Positions 1 through 8,617 of a stretch of 37,133 bases of DNA are shown here, piece by piece. This stretch comes from CAZWUL01 sp964636625 (GTDB lineage: Bacteria > Atribacterota > Phoenicimicrobiia > Phoenicimicrobiales > Stramentimicrobiaceae): NCBI GenBank assembly GCA_964636625.1, contig CAZWUL010000008.1, positions 1 to 37,133 on the forward strand. Direction: 5' to 3'. The notes under the pieces are model-generated. The model saw only the letters and a list, made by a program, of their open reading frames with translations. It did not search any database and had not been told where the DNA came from. Position numbers and translations under genes: made by a program. Each line of letters starts with the position of its first letter. The first letter of the stretch is position 1.

Positions 1-50
1 TTTTCTGCATAGTTCTCAAATAATTTTTCATACCATTGTTTTTTGCTCAT
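1..50 (-). CDS. N-terminus of a probable class I SAM-dependent methyltransferase (partial)
   Basis: Only the first 16 codons lie in the window; the gene continues past the left edge. The start is an ATG (complement of 48-50) preceded by GAGGT about 7 bases upstream. The visible residues, starting MSKKQWYEKLFENYAE, resemble the opening WYEELFxNYA that I associate with a family of small class I methyltransferases. No SAM-binding motif can be seen, so the family rests on this short match alone. It is codirectional with the AlkD-like gene upstream. Confidence 0.5.
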   Translation of the reverse strand, partial: MSKKQWYEKLFENYAE

Positions 51-82
51 ATTTTACCTCGAATCTCTTTCCCAACTCTATT

Positions 83-778
83 TTAACATTTTTTTAAATA
101 ACACTGGCGTTTTTCTTCAGGGAATTTTTCAATTGCATAGCGCAGCATAGTCCTGGGCATATACTGGTAATGCTTCTTTAAAAAACCTTCTTCTGCCTCA
201 ATATCTCTTTTCCCAATCTCTCTGAGCATCCAGCCAACGGCTTTCTGGAGAAGGTCTTCTTTATCTTCTAACATAATTTCAGCAATTTTTACGGTGTCAT
301 TAAATTCATTTTGATTAATAAAATATGAAGTAGCTATAATAGCAATTCTGCGTTCCCATAAATTTTTCGATTTTGCTAAAATATAAATAGGTTCTCTGTT
401 ACGATCAAATAAATATGTCCCCACTATTTTGCCAGCTGAAATATCAACTAAATCCCAGTTGTTTATATATTCAGTATTATTCAGATAAAGATTGTAAATT
501 TTTTCCCTATCCTTCTCGTTTGTTTTACTAAAGGCGTCAACCAATACAATAAGAGCAAATAATCGTTCTTCATGAAATGAAGATTGGAGAAACTCAGAGA
601 CAGTTTCTAATGAGATTGTTCTATATTTCCTGGCAATCTTTCTAACAACTGGAACTCGGATACCTAAGAATATATCTCCTTCACCATATTCCCCTTTGTT
701 GGTTTTGAAATATCTTTGAAGATGGGTTGCCCGTTCCGGGTCCTTTAATTTTTGAAACTCTTCCTTTATAGTCTTCAT
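83..778 (-). CDS. AlkD-like DNA alkylation repair glycosylase
   Basis: This 231-residue protein is predicted to remove alkylated bases, as AlkD of Bacillus cereus does with a fold of HEAT-like helical repeats. Its length is usual for the family. The segment NNWDLVDIS places Trp108 and Asp112 where AlkD has its key Trp109 and Asp113, and Arg143/Arg144 in WERR sit near AlkD Arg148. No signal peptide or membrane segment is present, so it should be cytoplasmic. It lies 30 bp downstream of the EamA gene and 32 bp before the probable methyltransferase start, so the three may be cotranscribed. The name rests on motif matches and overall pattern. Confidence 0.88.
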   Translation of the reverse strand: MKTIKEEFQKLKDPERATHLQRYFKTNKGEYGEGDIFLGIRVPVVRKIARKYRTISLETVSEFLQSSFHEERLFALIVLVDAFSKTNEKDREKIYNLYLNNTEYINNWDLVDISAGKIVGTYLFDRNREPIYILAKSKNLWERRIAIIATSYFINQNEFNDTVKIAEIMLEDKEDLLQKAVGWMLREIGKRDIEAEEGFLKKHYQYMPRTMLRYAIEKFPEEKRQCYLKKC

Positions 779-808
779 GCTATTTACCTTTCTTTCTAAA
801 AATACAAA

Positions 809-1720
809 CTATTTTTTAATAACTATTTTACCCCAAATATTTACAATGATGACCCCTGTTAGAGCTAAACACCCTCCTATCAATGATAAAAAAGTTGGAA
901 CTTCACTTAGCCATATCCAGGCAATGAATATAGCCAACACCGGAGACAAATACAGATAGCTCCCTGCCACAGAAGCAGGGATTCGTGAGAGAACATATGC
1001 CCAACTAACATAAGCCAGGGCTGCCGGGAAGATCCCCATATATACAATAGCGAGTGTTGATTCAAGAGGTGCTACTAGTATTTTTTCAAATAAGCCACCC
1101 AGAAATACTAGCTGGAATAAAGTACCGCCCCAGATTGCATAAGCAGTAAATTGTAATGGTGAGTATTTTTTTAAATAAGGTTTTTGCAAAACAAAGAAAA
1201 AACTAGTACTAACAGCAGACAGGATGATTAAAAAAGCTGCTGGTTCAAAACTGACACTGCTTCCTTCTCCTATTGCAACTAAACCTATACCAAAAAAACT
1301 AAGAAATACTCCTGCCCATCCCCAGACACTTATTTTCTCTTTTAAGATAAACATAGCCAGAACAGCTGTGAAGACTGGAGCAGAGGCAATCAAAAGACTG
1401 GCAGAGCCGGCGGTCACCTTTAATTCTCCATAAGTGAGAGCCAGATGGTAAACAGTTATTCCGATAAAACCAAGAAAAAGCAACATTGGAATATCTTTTT
1501 TTTCCGGTAAGGACATACGGGTAATAAAAGCATAGACGAACAATGCTACTGAAGCCGTTAAAAAGCGCAGGAGAACTAAATCACCTGGATTATAAGCCTT
1601 CAATCCAACCTTGATACCGGCAAAAGCAGATGCCCAAAATATAAGTGTTACTGCGATTGCCAGCACGACTGGTAAATCAATTTTCTTTTCAGGGATTCTT
1701 TTTAAATCTTTATTTAACAA
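809..1720 (-). CDS. EamA/DMT-superfamily transporter
   Basis: This 303-residue integral membrane protein has about ten hydrophobic segments in two similar halves, the two-EamA-domain layout of the drug/metabolite transporter superfamily. The first half opens with FWASAFAGIKVGL and contains LLIASAPVFTAVLA; the second contains YLYLSPVLAIFIAWIWL. These are typical EamA positions. The start appears to be TTG (complement of 1718-1720), with AAGGA about 8 bases upstream and no better ATG nearby. Substrate cannot be read from sequence; relatives export amino acids or small metabolites. It follows proA by 62 bp on the same strand, so it may read through from the proline-regulated operon. Confidence 0.88.
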   Translation of the reverse strand: MLNKDLKRIPEKKIDLPVVLAIAVTLIFWASAFAGIKVGLKAYNPGDLVLLRFLTASVALFVYAFITRMSLPEKKDIPMLLFLGFIGITVYHLALTYGELKVTAGSASLLIASAPVFTAVLAMFILKEKISVWGWAGVFLSFFGIGLVAIGEGSSVSFEPAAFLIILSAVSTSFFFVLQKPYLKKYSPLQFTAYAIWGGTLFQLVFLGGLFEKILVAPLESTLAIVYMGIFPAALAYVSWAYVLSRIPASVAGSYLYLSPVLAIFIAWIWLSEVPTFLSLIGGCLALTGVIIVNIWGKIVIKK

Positions 1721-1782
1721 TTTTATTCCTTTTTATGAAAGTATGTATAAAGCACAATTGAAATAATCAAAATTAGGACTGC

Positions 1783-3027
1783 TTAACGAATTTGTCCATC
1801 ACCATAAACGATATATTTGTAGCTAGTGAGTTCTTTTAATCCCATTGGTCCACGTGCATGTAATTTTTGAGTACTGATGCCAATTTCGGCTCCCATTCCA
1901 AATTCAAATCCATCAGTAAATCTGGTAGAGGCATTCACATAGACTACTGCAGCATCAATTTCCTGTAAAAACCTTTCAGCATTTTCTTCGTTCTCTGTTA
2001 TAATTGCTTCTGAATGTTGTGTTCCATATTTATTAATATGTTTAATTGCTTCTTCAGTATCTCTGACTATTTTAACAGAAATAATGTAATCAAGGTATTC
2101 AGTATACCAATCTTCTTCAGTGGCGATTTTGTATTTGGGAAATAATTTTTTTATTTTTTTGCATCCTCTAACATCCACCCCCAATTCTTCAAGCTCTGTC
2201 AATATTACAGGCAAGTATTTTAGGGCTATACTATCAGCAATCAAGAGAGTCTCTACCGCATTGCATACTGAAGGCCTACTGGTTTTGGCATTGATAACAA
2301 TATCTTTTGCCATTTCTAAATTAGCTGATTCATCAATAAATATATGGCAATTTCCTACACCTGTTTCAATGACTGGAACTAATGAATTTTCTACAATACT
2401 GTTAATAAGAGATGCACCGCCACGAGGAATAAGTAAATCGATGTAATTTCTCATTCTCATTAATTGAATAGCACTACTCTTTTTGGTATCTTCAACAAGT
2501 TGAATGACTTCAGAAGAGACACCTTCTTCTTGTAAAGCATTTTTTAGTACCTTTACCAGGGCTTTATTTGAATTAATTGCCCTGGAACCGCCACGCAAAA
2601 TGACGGCATTACCTGCCTTAAAACATAAAGCAGAAGTATCAACAGTCACATTTGGCCTTGCCTCATAGATAATTCCAATAACACCCATAGGTACTATTCT
2701 TTTTTCAATACAAAGACCATTAGGTCTCTTAATTTTTGATTCTACCCTACCGATAGGGTCTGGTAATTTGGCAATTTCTAACAAACCCTTTGCGGTTGCA
2801 TTAATCCTTTTCTCGTCTAACATTAACCGATCTAAAAAGGCCTTTTCTACTCCCTTTTCCCTGCCTAATTCTAAATCTTTTAAATTCTCATGCAAGATAA
2901 ATGGTATTTCTTCCATTAAATTATCAGCCATACATTTTAAGGCTTTATTTTTTCCATCTGTGGAGTAATTAGCCAGTTTAATGGCAGCTATTCTTGCCTT
3001 TTTACCAATAGAAATTAATTTATCCAT
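1783..3027 (-). CDS. proA: Glutamate-5-semialdehyde dehydrogenase (gamma-glutamyl phosphate reductase)
   Basis: ProA reduces gamma-glutamyl phosphate to glutamate semialdehyde with NADPH, the second step of proline synthesis. The protein is 414 residues, normal for ProA. The catalytic cysteine is Cys255 in SRPSVCNAVETLL, and the conserved VIYEARPNVTVD and AVILRGGSRA blocks of the substrate and cofactor sites are present. The ATG directly follows the proB stop codon (TAGATG), with GGAGG inside the end of proB, so the two genes are translationally coupled. Control should come from the T-box upstream of proB. No proC is present here, so the last step of the pathway must be encoded elsewhere. Confidence 0.97.
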   Translation of the reverse strand: MDKLISIGKKARIAAIKLANYSTDGKNKALKCMADNLMEEIPFILHENLKDLELGREKGVEKAFLDRLMLDEKRINATAKGLLEIAKLPDPIGRVESKIKRPNGLCIEKRIVPMGVIGIIYEARPNVTVDTSALCFKAGNAVILRGGSRAINSNKALVKVLKNALQEEGVSSEVIQLVEDTKKSSAIQLMRMRNYIDLLIPRGGASLINSIVENSLVPVIETGVGNCHIFIDESANLEMAKDIVINAKTSRPSVCNAVETLLIADSIALKYLPVILTELEELGVDVRGCKKIKKLFPKYKIATEEDWYTEYLDYIISVKIVRDTEEAIKHINKYGTQHSEAIITENEENAERFLQEIDAAVVYVNASTRFTDGFEFGMGAEIGISTQKLHARGPMGLKELTSYKYIVYGDGQIR

Positions 3028-3840
3028 CTAATCATTTACCTCCACTTTTTTTGGTAAAAAAATAGTCCCGGTATTATTGCCCTTGATAATTTCCATTATT
3101 TCTTCCGGTTTGGTGCCTTTAATTATTGCAACTGGAATTCCCCTTGCTGTTGCTAGTCTTGCTGCAGATATTTTTGTTCTCATCCCACCTGTTCCGAAAT
3201 TACTACCTGCTCCACAGGCATAGGATTCAATTTTATCATCTATTAATTCAACATAAGATATTTTTTTTGATTTTTTGTTTGTCCGAATATCCCCAGAATA
3301 AAGGCCATCAATATCTGAAAGCATAATGAGCAAATCTGCTTCAATTAATACTGATACAACTGCTGAAAGAGTATCATTATCGCCATAAACGATTTCTTCT
3401 ACCGCAACAGTATCGTTTTCATTAACAATGGGAATTACATTATATTTAAATAAGGCGTTAAAAGTATTACAGGTATTATGATGACGTATTTCATCTTCTA
3501 AATCACTTCTGGTTAAAAGCATTTGCCCTACTATAATATTGTACTTAGAAAAAATATTCTCATATAGGTTAATTAATAAACCCTGACCAATAGCGGCCAT
3601 GGCTTGTTTTTCATCTAATTTTTTGGGCTTTTGTTGGAAGTTAAATTTACTCGAACCTACCCCGATTGCCCCGGAAGATACAATAACCACCTCTTTTTCC
3701 TGATTATGTAAATCATTGGCAACTTCTGCTATGGTTTTTAAATAATTATAATTAATTTCCCCTGACTCATTTATGATAGTAGAAGTGCCAATTTTAATTA
3801 CAAGTCGCTTAATGCTTTCAAAACATTTTTTCGTTTTCAT
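3028..3840 (-). CDS. proB: Glutamate 5-kinase, short form without PUA domain
   Basis: ProB phosphorylates glutamate with ATP, the committed step of proline synthesis. The 270 residues cover the amino-acid-kinase domain only: LVIKIGTSTI near the N-terminus, IVSSGAIGVG, VNENDTVAVEE, LLIMLSDIDGLY and the nucleotide-site GTGGMRTKISAA. The PUA domain that extends E. coli ProB to about 367 residues is missing; such short forms are known in other bacteria. It is the first gene of proB-proA. About 35 bases separate its ATG from the end of the T-box terminator. Expression should rise when uncharged tRNA-Pro accumulates. Confidence 0.96.
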   Translation of the reverse strand: MKTKKCFESIKRLVIKIGTSTIINESGEINYNYLKTIAEVANDLHNQEKEVVIVSSGAIGVGSSKFNFQQKPKKLDEKQAMAAIGQGLLINLYENIFSKYNIIVGQMLLTRSDLEDEIRHHNTCNTFNALFKYNVIPIVNENDTVAVEEIVYGDNDTLSAVVSVLIEADLLIMLSDIDGLYSGDIRTNKKSKKISYVELIDDKIESYACGAGSNFGTGGMRTKISAARLATARGIPVAIIKGTKPEEIMEIIKGNNTGTIFLPKKVEVND

Positions 3841-3873
3841 ATCTGTCTCCTTATTCCTGTTTACTTATTCTAA

Positions 3874-3915
3874 AATAAAAAAACTCTTAAGTCCCTAAAT
3901 AGAGACGAAAGAGTT
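3874..3915 (-). terminator. T-box terminator hairpin before proB
   Basis: On the minus strand AACTCTTTCGTCTCT (3915-3901) pairs with GGGACTTAAGAGTT (3895-3882), followed by a run of seven U (3882-3876). The 5' part of this stem overlaps the antiterminator partner of the T-box, giving the usual mutually exclusive folds. Confidence 0.88.
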
Positions 3916-4134
3916 TGCTTCCGCTATACCACTCTATTAAAAATAAAGGTAGTAACATTTTATATAAGAGTACGCCTCAAAATATATCATGAATACTTTG
4001 AGATTATACTTTCCCATTGATAACGGTCGGGAAACCGAATAAAGCTCTTCGCTTTTAACAATTTAAGGTGGGTTCAAAATATTTATTAATGGGACAAAAT
4101 CTTACACCATTTGACTTTGCTCTCTAGACCCTAC
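3874..4134 (-). promoter_or_regulatory. T-box leader riboswitch, proline-type, upstream of proBA
   Basis: On the minus strand the leader begins AGGGTCTAGAGAGC near 4134, as in T-box Stem I. The 3' side of Stem I carries GAACCCACCTT (4075-4065), in which CCC or CCA can serve as a proline specifier codon. The T-box itself reads AGAGTGGTATAGCGG (3935-3921), close to the consensus AGGGTGGNACCGCG, and its TGGT bulge can pair with the ACCA end of tRNA-Pro. A terminator follows. The model is that uncharged tRNA-Pro stabilises the antiterminator and switches on proBA. A proline T-box on anabolic proline genes is known in Bacillus subtilis. The exact specifier register is not certain by eye. Confidence 0.9.
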
Positions 4135-4202
4135 TAAATATTTTTACTAATCCTTTTTTGTATTTTTATTTTCTGTCCGTATTATTTTAATTATATTTCA
4201 AC

Positions 4203-4231
4203 AGTATACAAATATAATCTTTTTATGTCAA
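4203..4231 (-). promoter_or_regulatory. Sigma-A type promoter for the T-box-proBA transcript
   Basis: On the minus strand TTGACA (4231-4226) and TATACT (4208-4203) are separated by exactly 17 bases. Transcription would begin near 4196, about 60 bases before the recognisable T-box Stem I. Confidence 0.75.
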
Positions 4232-4377
4232 TGATAAATAGTTCCATGTATTGACATTATTATTTTTTTGTTGACCTTAGTAAATTTATTTAACAATATT
4301 TTTTCATTTTAATTTGTGTTAAAATGACAAAAAGGGGTTAAATAAAACTAATAAAAAATAATAAAGGAGTTTTTCCC

Positions 4378-5646
4378 ATGAAAAAGAAAAATAGCTCGCT
4401 TCTTTGTGGTTTTTTTCTTTTGCTCTTTGTGTTTTTAATAATTTTTACTACCTCGAGCTCGAATTTCGCACAGGAATTTTCTGCTAAGATTAAAATTACC
4501 CAGCCTGAAGAAACTTATAATTACGACTACTTTGTGAAGAATCACCTCTATCGATTGGAAGGCCAGGATAGCTTCGGCGAACCTATTGTTATTATTGCCA
4601 ATCGACAGGAAGATACTTATCTGGGGTTGCATCCGATTATGAAATTTTACATGGAATTTACCAGAGAAGAAATGTTCTTGTTTAATCCTATCATTGGATG
4701 GGAAATGATTACCGAGGGATACCAGGAAGAGAAAGCCGGCATAGAAATGGTTAATGGCTTTCAATGTGCTAAATATATCTATACCCGGGAAGGGGTGGAT
4801 GGTTTTATCGAAGCATGGTATTCTCCTGAATTAAAACAACGAATAAAGGTTATTATTCCTTTAATTCATTCAGAACAAAGTACCTTTGAATTACTCAATA
4901 TACAAGTGGGAAATCAAAATGAAAGGTATTTTAAGGTCCCTGAAGATTATGAAAAAATGGCTTCCATGGAGGATTTGGACGAAAAAATACAGTCAGAAAC
5001 AAACGCTAGGGATGATATCACATCAGATTCAAATTCAAATATCCTTACAGGGGAAGCCCCGATTGGGAGAACCTTAACCGCGGGAGAAATATTGAAAGTC
5101 TATGTTAATCCCTCCCTGGGGAAGAACTTGGTTATCGAGAATAAGAGTGCTGATGATGCATCAATTGTTATCACTCCCTTTCAAAATAACCAGCCACTCA
5201 ACAACCAAATTACCGAAAAAACAATCACCTCTAAAAGAAAAACCAGGCCTGACTTCAGCAGTAGTCTTAACATTGATTTAATAGAGATAAAAGTCAATGA
5301 AGGAACTGTTCTGGCCACTGTTGTGCAGGAATCTTTTTTCACAGATGAAATTGAACGAAATGAATATTATCTTTTTGAAAATTTTGGACAGGGATTATTT
5401 TTCAGTGAGAACAAACAAGTTAAACTAACTATTATCGGTGATAATGAAACATCGGGAATCTCTCTATTTGAAATTACTTTCTTTAAAGGAGAATACCAGG
5501 ATTCTATTGAAAAATTGGAACTGTCCTTGCAAAAGGGTGAAAGCAAACAATGGGAATTTCAACCAGGAGAAGTTAAGACAGCAGATATTGTCACCGGGGG
5601 TTCCAATGGTGGAGTTAAAATTATTTTAGAACAATTACCTCTATAA
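4378..5646 (+). CDS. Exported protein with LolA/DUF4412-like N-terminal domain
   Basis: The 422-residue product starts with a clear signal peptide: charged MKKKN, then a hydrophobic stretch ending near Ala30-Gln31. Residues about 33-200 have the alternating strands and wording (FSAKIKITQ, YFVKNHLYRLE, FQCAKYIYTREG, EAWYSPEL) of LolA-like or DUF4412 periplasmic domains. The remaining 220 residues look like beta-rich domains that I do not recognise. The start is supported by AAGGAG 9 bases before the ATG. No downstream partner lies on the same strand. It probably acts in the periplasm or at the outer membrane; a more exact role is not visible. Confidence 0.75.
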   Translation: MKKKNSSLLCGFFLLLFVFLIIFTTSSSNFAQEFSAKIKITQPEETYNYDYFVKNHLYRLEGQDSFGEPIVIIANRQEDTYLGLHPIMKFYMEFTREEMFLFNPIIGWEMITEGYQEEKAGIEMVNGFQCAKYIYTREGVDGFIEAWYSPELKQRIKVIIPLIHSEQSTFELLNIQVGNQNERYFKVPEDYEKMASMEDLDEKIQSETNARDDITSDSNSNILTGEAPIGRTLTAGEILKVYVNPSLGKNLVIENKSADDASIVITPFQNNQPLNNQITEKTITSKRKTRPDFSSSLNIDLIEIKVNEGTVLATVVQESFFTDEIERNEYYLFENFGQGLFFSENKQVKLTIIGDNETSGISLFEITFFKGEYQDSIEKLELSLQKGESKQWEFQPGEVKTADIVTGGSNGGVKIILEQLPL

Positions 5647-5874
5647 ATAGCTAAATTAACAAAAGAAGGAATCGAATAGCTAACACGGATAATTGTAATT
5701 TACTAGAAAAATTTAAATTTAGGTAATAGAGCACTTCCATCCGGAAAAGACGCAAGTCGAATACTATTTTATTCTGAATCTTTATTGACAGTTGTCTGCG
5801 CTAACGTCACAAAAAATATGGGAATATTGTTCCTGAATTATCATTTGGATATAATAGATTCATTACCTATAATA

Positions 5875-6972
5875 TTAAAAAGCATAACTGACACCTAATT
5901 CAATAAATACCTGTGAAGGTTTATTAAAACCTGATAGCAAGGAAGCTGATTCTGTTTCGTTTTTTGTATTCAGGGCTATTCCACCCTGAATTTTCAGGGT
6001 TGTACTGTTACTGAGCTGGTTGGTATAGCCGGGCATAAACAAGTATGAACCATCACTTATATTACATAAAGATGTCAGGCTAATGCTGGAAAAATCATCA
6101 ATCTGATAGGCAGCATTTCCTGCAAAGAGATGAATATTATTATCCTGGCTGTCTGCTTGCCCTGTCATTAAAGAGCCGGTAATCTGGGATAGAAGGTTCG
6201 GGGGAATATTAAGATATTCAGCCTGCAGATACAGCCGATTGCCTGCCTGGAAGAAATAACTGTAGTCAGCACCGACCAGGAAAGAAAAAGAGTTTTTTTC
6301 ATCCCGGTAATATCCCAGGGCACCATAGACACCATATTTGCCTATATCTCCCTTAGCGGTGATACCGAAACGCTGCTGGCCTGCTTCAGCTGCCATTACC
6401 TTTTCCTGTACAAAGTGTAGCGTAACATCAAAATCATTGATTAGGGTCTTACCTCCAAGACCTATCCTACTATCTTGCAGAGTGCCTGGCGATGAAGCGA
6501 CCAGGGAAAGGCTGGTATGCCAGTTCACAGGATAATAAATCTCTATGTCATTCTGAAATTTGGCGCTGTAATCCTCTTCTAAGGCAACTGCCCCTAAAGA
6601 GTAGTCTACCGGATTTAACAGGGAGCCAAAAGACCAGGATATAGGCTGTATTCCTATGGTGAGATGAAAGTCATCAAAGCGATGTTTCCAGTATAGTCTT
6701 TTCCAGAAAAAGTCTACCTTGCCACCGGCAATATCAGTATAAAGATTGCCGGCACATCTGATTTCATTATTACCCCAGCGGGGGAAAAATAACTCTAAAT
6801 CAAGATTAGCCTGGGGTAAATAGCCGGTTCCTAATTGGCTGTCATAAAATCCTGTTACAGAAGCATTCAGCTGGCCGCCCAGTGTTAGATCACTGGCAAA
6901 TATAGAAAAATTAAAGATAAACACAGCAATAAGTAATAATGGCAGTCCAACCAACATAAAATATTTATTCAT
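5875..6972 (-). CDS. Outer-membrane beta-barrel (porin-like) protein
   Basis: The 365-residue product has a signal peptide ending around FASD and then repeated amphipathic strands rich in Tyr, Phe and Gly. The last residues, GVSYAF, end in Phe as is typical for barrels inserted by BAM. Segments such as DLELFFPRWGNNEIRCAG and LGGKTLINDFDVTLHFV look like strand-turn-strand hairpins. I chose the ATG at 6972 because GGAGA lies 8 bases upstream of it; a TTG two codons earlier is only 2 bases from that site. Substrate and function are unknown. The gene is good evidence that this organism has an outer membrane. Confidence 0.75.
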   Translation of the reverse strand: MNKYFMLVGLPLLLIAVFIFNFSIFASDLTLGGQLNASVTGFYDSQLGTGYLPQANLDLELFFPRWGNNEIRCAGNLYTDIAGGKVDFFWKRLYWKHRFDDFHLTIGIQPISWSFGSLLNPVDYSLGAVALEEDYSAKFQNDIEIYYPVNWHTSLSLVASSPGTLQDSRIGLGGKTLINDFDVTLHFVQEKVMAAEAGQQRFGITAKGDIGKYGVYGALGYYRDEKNSFSFLVGADYSYFFQAGNRLYLQAEYLNIPPNLLSQITGSLMTGQADSQDNNIHLFAGNAAYQIDDFSSISLTSLCNISDGSYLFMPGYTNQLSNSTTLKIQGGIALNTKNETESASLLSGFNKPSQVFIELGVSYAF

Positions 6973-7124
6973 AATCAAATCTCCGTTTCTTTAAGCTTCT
7001 TTCTTTATAAAAAGCACCGAAAAATACACCTGTCAATAATGTTTTTATATCTTTTAATCGTTTTTCAATATAAGCGCCGAACCTGATTAGAATAAGTAAT
7101 TTTATTTAAAGATATCTCTCTGTG

Positions 7125-7232
7125 TCATTCTACATATTTCACTGCTGTACCCCAGCAAAGCACTTCGGCAGCACCACCAATAACTGTAGCAGAAGAATAA
7201 CGAATATTAATTACCGCTTTTGAGTACTTTGG
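7125..7232 (-). pseudogene. C-terminal fragment of a YbjQ/UPF0145 family protein
   Basis: An open stretch of 35 codons on the minus strand ends in TGA (7127-7125) and encodes KAVINIRYSSATVI followed by GGAAEVLCWGTAVKYVE. This matches the C-terminal third of YbjQ family proteins (GANAVxxVRF, then GAAEVLAYGTAVVVE). A stop codon at 7235-7233 and the adjoining hairpin cut off the first two thirds, and there is no start codon or ribosome site. It is a relic rather than a gene. Confidence 0.75.
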
Positions 7233-7234
7233 TT

Positions 7235-7284
7235 ATCATTCAAATCAGCCTGCAAATTAAAAATTACAGGCTGATTTGAATGAT
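7235..7284 (-). repeat. Perfect 18-bp inverted repeat downstream of TAXI receptor A
   Basis: The arms 7235-7252 and 7267-7284 are exact reverse complements (ATCATTCAAATCAGCCTG) around a 14-base loop. The hairpin starts 31 bases after the stop codon of the receptor gene. It lacks a following U-run, so it is not a standard intrinsic terminator. It may protect the 3' end of the receptor mRNA. Its stem shares ATCATT and AGCCTG with the hairpin after receptor B (11704-11751). Confidence 0.85.
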
Positions 7285-7315
7285 TCTTCAATTATTATAT
7301 ATTAACATATTAACA

Positions 7316-8311
7316 TTAATCCACTGGTATAGCATCAGGATGAACTTCAATGCCTGCTTCATTATAATACCGATATGCGCCGCGGTGAAGTGGAAGAACT
7401 ATATTTTTAACACTGTCAGCTGTTACTGTTTTTAAGCTGGCGTGTCCTTCGTATAAACGATCTAAATTCTCAAATACAGATTTAGTATATTGATATACCA
7501 TCTCTTCGGGCAAGTCTTTGTGAGCAAAATATACATTCCAGTCACCTACAGTTAGCAAAGCTTCATCAAGTCCCTGGTAAGCTCCAGCAGGAATTTCCAC
7601 TGTAGAGAAGAAGGGCATCTGTTCTTTAATTTTCTCAATATCTTCTTCGAATTTAACACCAACTATGTGTGCACCCAAAGTCGCTGATGCTTCGTTAGCA
7701 GCTGGTACAGGGAAACCTCCACTTACAGTACCTAAATCTAAAAGATTGTCTCTAATAAGATTTACAGTATCTCCTAAGCTGGTATAAACAACTCTTGCAG
7801 GTTTAACCCCTAAGATATCCATAACCATCCTGAACCAGAAATCAGATGTCCCACCAGCAGGGCCGCCTGAGACAATTTTGCCATCAAGATCGCGATAGGA
7901 TTCTATTGTATCATCCACAGTCCATGAATGCATTTGCGAAACATGCAATGGGTGAATCCCTCTCATTTGATGGTAATATTCTGCTTCATTTTCAAAGAGC
8001 CCAGTTATTTCTTCACCTGACCAGGCTTCCCACGCTGCACCCTGGGATATTAAAGCAGTATGAAGATCTCCTTTATTAATTAGCATTGTATTATGGAAGG
8101 ACCCGCCACTATCCTCAACAGAAGCATTTACACCGATTTCGATCCAAAATTCTGAAAGCAATCCCCCTACCAGGTGTAGCATGCCACCAACAGAAGCTGT
8201 TCCTATTGAAATAACTCGAGGCCAATCCTCTTGCGCGAAAGTTGTTTGTGGAAAAAAAGCTATTAAGATTAATATTACTACTAGAATAAACGAAAAGTGT
8301 TTCTTGTACAT
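7316..8311 (-). CDS. TAXI-family TRAP transporter solute-binding protein (receptor A, no adjacent permease)
   Basis: This 331-residue periplasmic receptor has a signal peptide ending near TFAQ-E28. The mature part carries typical TAXI wording: ISIGTASVGG, GGSFHNTMLIN, ISQGAAWEAW, DLDGKIVSGGPAGGTSDFW and SLGDTVNLI. Known TAXI receptors bind organic acids such as glutamate or 2-oxoglutarate. It aligns without gaps to receptor B (10683-11678); by eye about three quarters of residues are identical. Differences include loops facing the cleft, such as TVSGGFPVP against CTSGGVPTP. There is no permease gene next to it, so it may feed the permease beside receptor B. The nearest good ribosome site (GGAGA) is 13 bases from the ATG, rather far. 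Confidence 0.93.
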   Translation of the reverse strand: MYKKHFSFILVVILILIAFFPQTTFAQEDWPRVISIGTASVGGMLHLVGGLLSEFWIEIGVNASVEDSGGSFHNTMLINKGDLHTALISQGAAWEAWSGEEITGLFENEAEYYHQMRGIHPLHVSQMHSWTVDDTIESYRDLDGKIVSGGPAGGTSDFWFRMVMDILGVKPARVVYTSLGDTVNLIRDNLLDLGTVSGGFPVPAANEASATLGAHIVGVKFEEDIEKIKEQMPFFSTVEIPAGAYQGLDEALLTVGDWNVYFAHKDLPEEMVYQYTKSVFENLDRLYEGHASLKTVTADSVKNIVLPLHRGAYRYYNEAGIEVHPDAIPVD

Positions 8312-8617
8312 AATTTATTACTGTATCTCCTTTTATATTTTAACATCTTCTATTACTTTAAATGTAAAAAAACATATTTTATAATACGCAACCCTCCCTT
8401 CTGTTTTAGGCTTATAGTACAGCTAATTGTATATAAACAAAATGTTGATTAATCGCTACACTATAAGATACATTTTATAAAGAATTATATAAAGAGCTTT
8501 AGGTAATTCATTTCTATATCAAATTTCCTTAATTTTTCGCTTTATTTTCTTGATTAAGAACTTTATATCTTTTCTGCCTTTTCATTTTTTACAGTAATCA
8601 CCAGGGGTTCACTGACT
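8312..8617. other. Gap between M14 peptidase and TAXI receptor A
   Basis: The right end (8563 to about 8640) encodes, on the minus strand and in the +1 frame relative to the peptidase, LLISEFRVSEPLVITVKNEK and a few more residues before TAA. This looks like the lost C-terminus of the peptidase. The rest is AT-rich leader of the receptor gene. I could not identify a convincing promoter in it. Confidence 0.55.

Larger units (their letters stand above)
6973..7315. other. Intergenic region between barrel gene and TAXI receptor
   Basis: These 343 bases hold a YbjQ gene fragment (7125-7232) and a perfect hairpin (7235-7284), listed separately. A TTGACA on the minus strand (7036-7031) is 59 bases upstream of the barrel ATG and could be its -35 box, but no well-spaced -10 follows. 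I see no complete gene. Confidence 0.6.

Noticed and set aside
5640..5800. A riboswitch-like stretch containing CCGGAAAAGACGCAAGTC after the LolA-like gene
   Set aside because: The fragment recalls part of a cyclic di-GMP-I aptamer, but the other conserved half is missing and no downstream gene on that strand would be controlled.
6990..7124. A 40-odd-codon minus-strand frame before the barrel gene
   Set aside because: It has no start codon or ribosome site and overlaps the expected promoter of the barrel gene.
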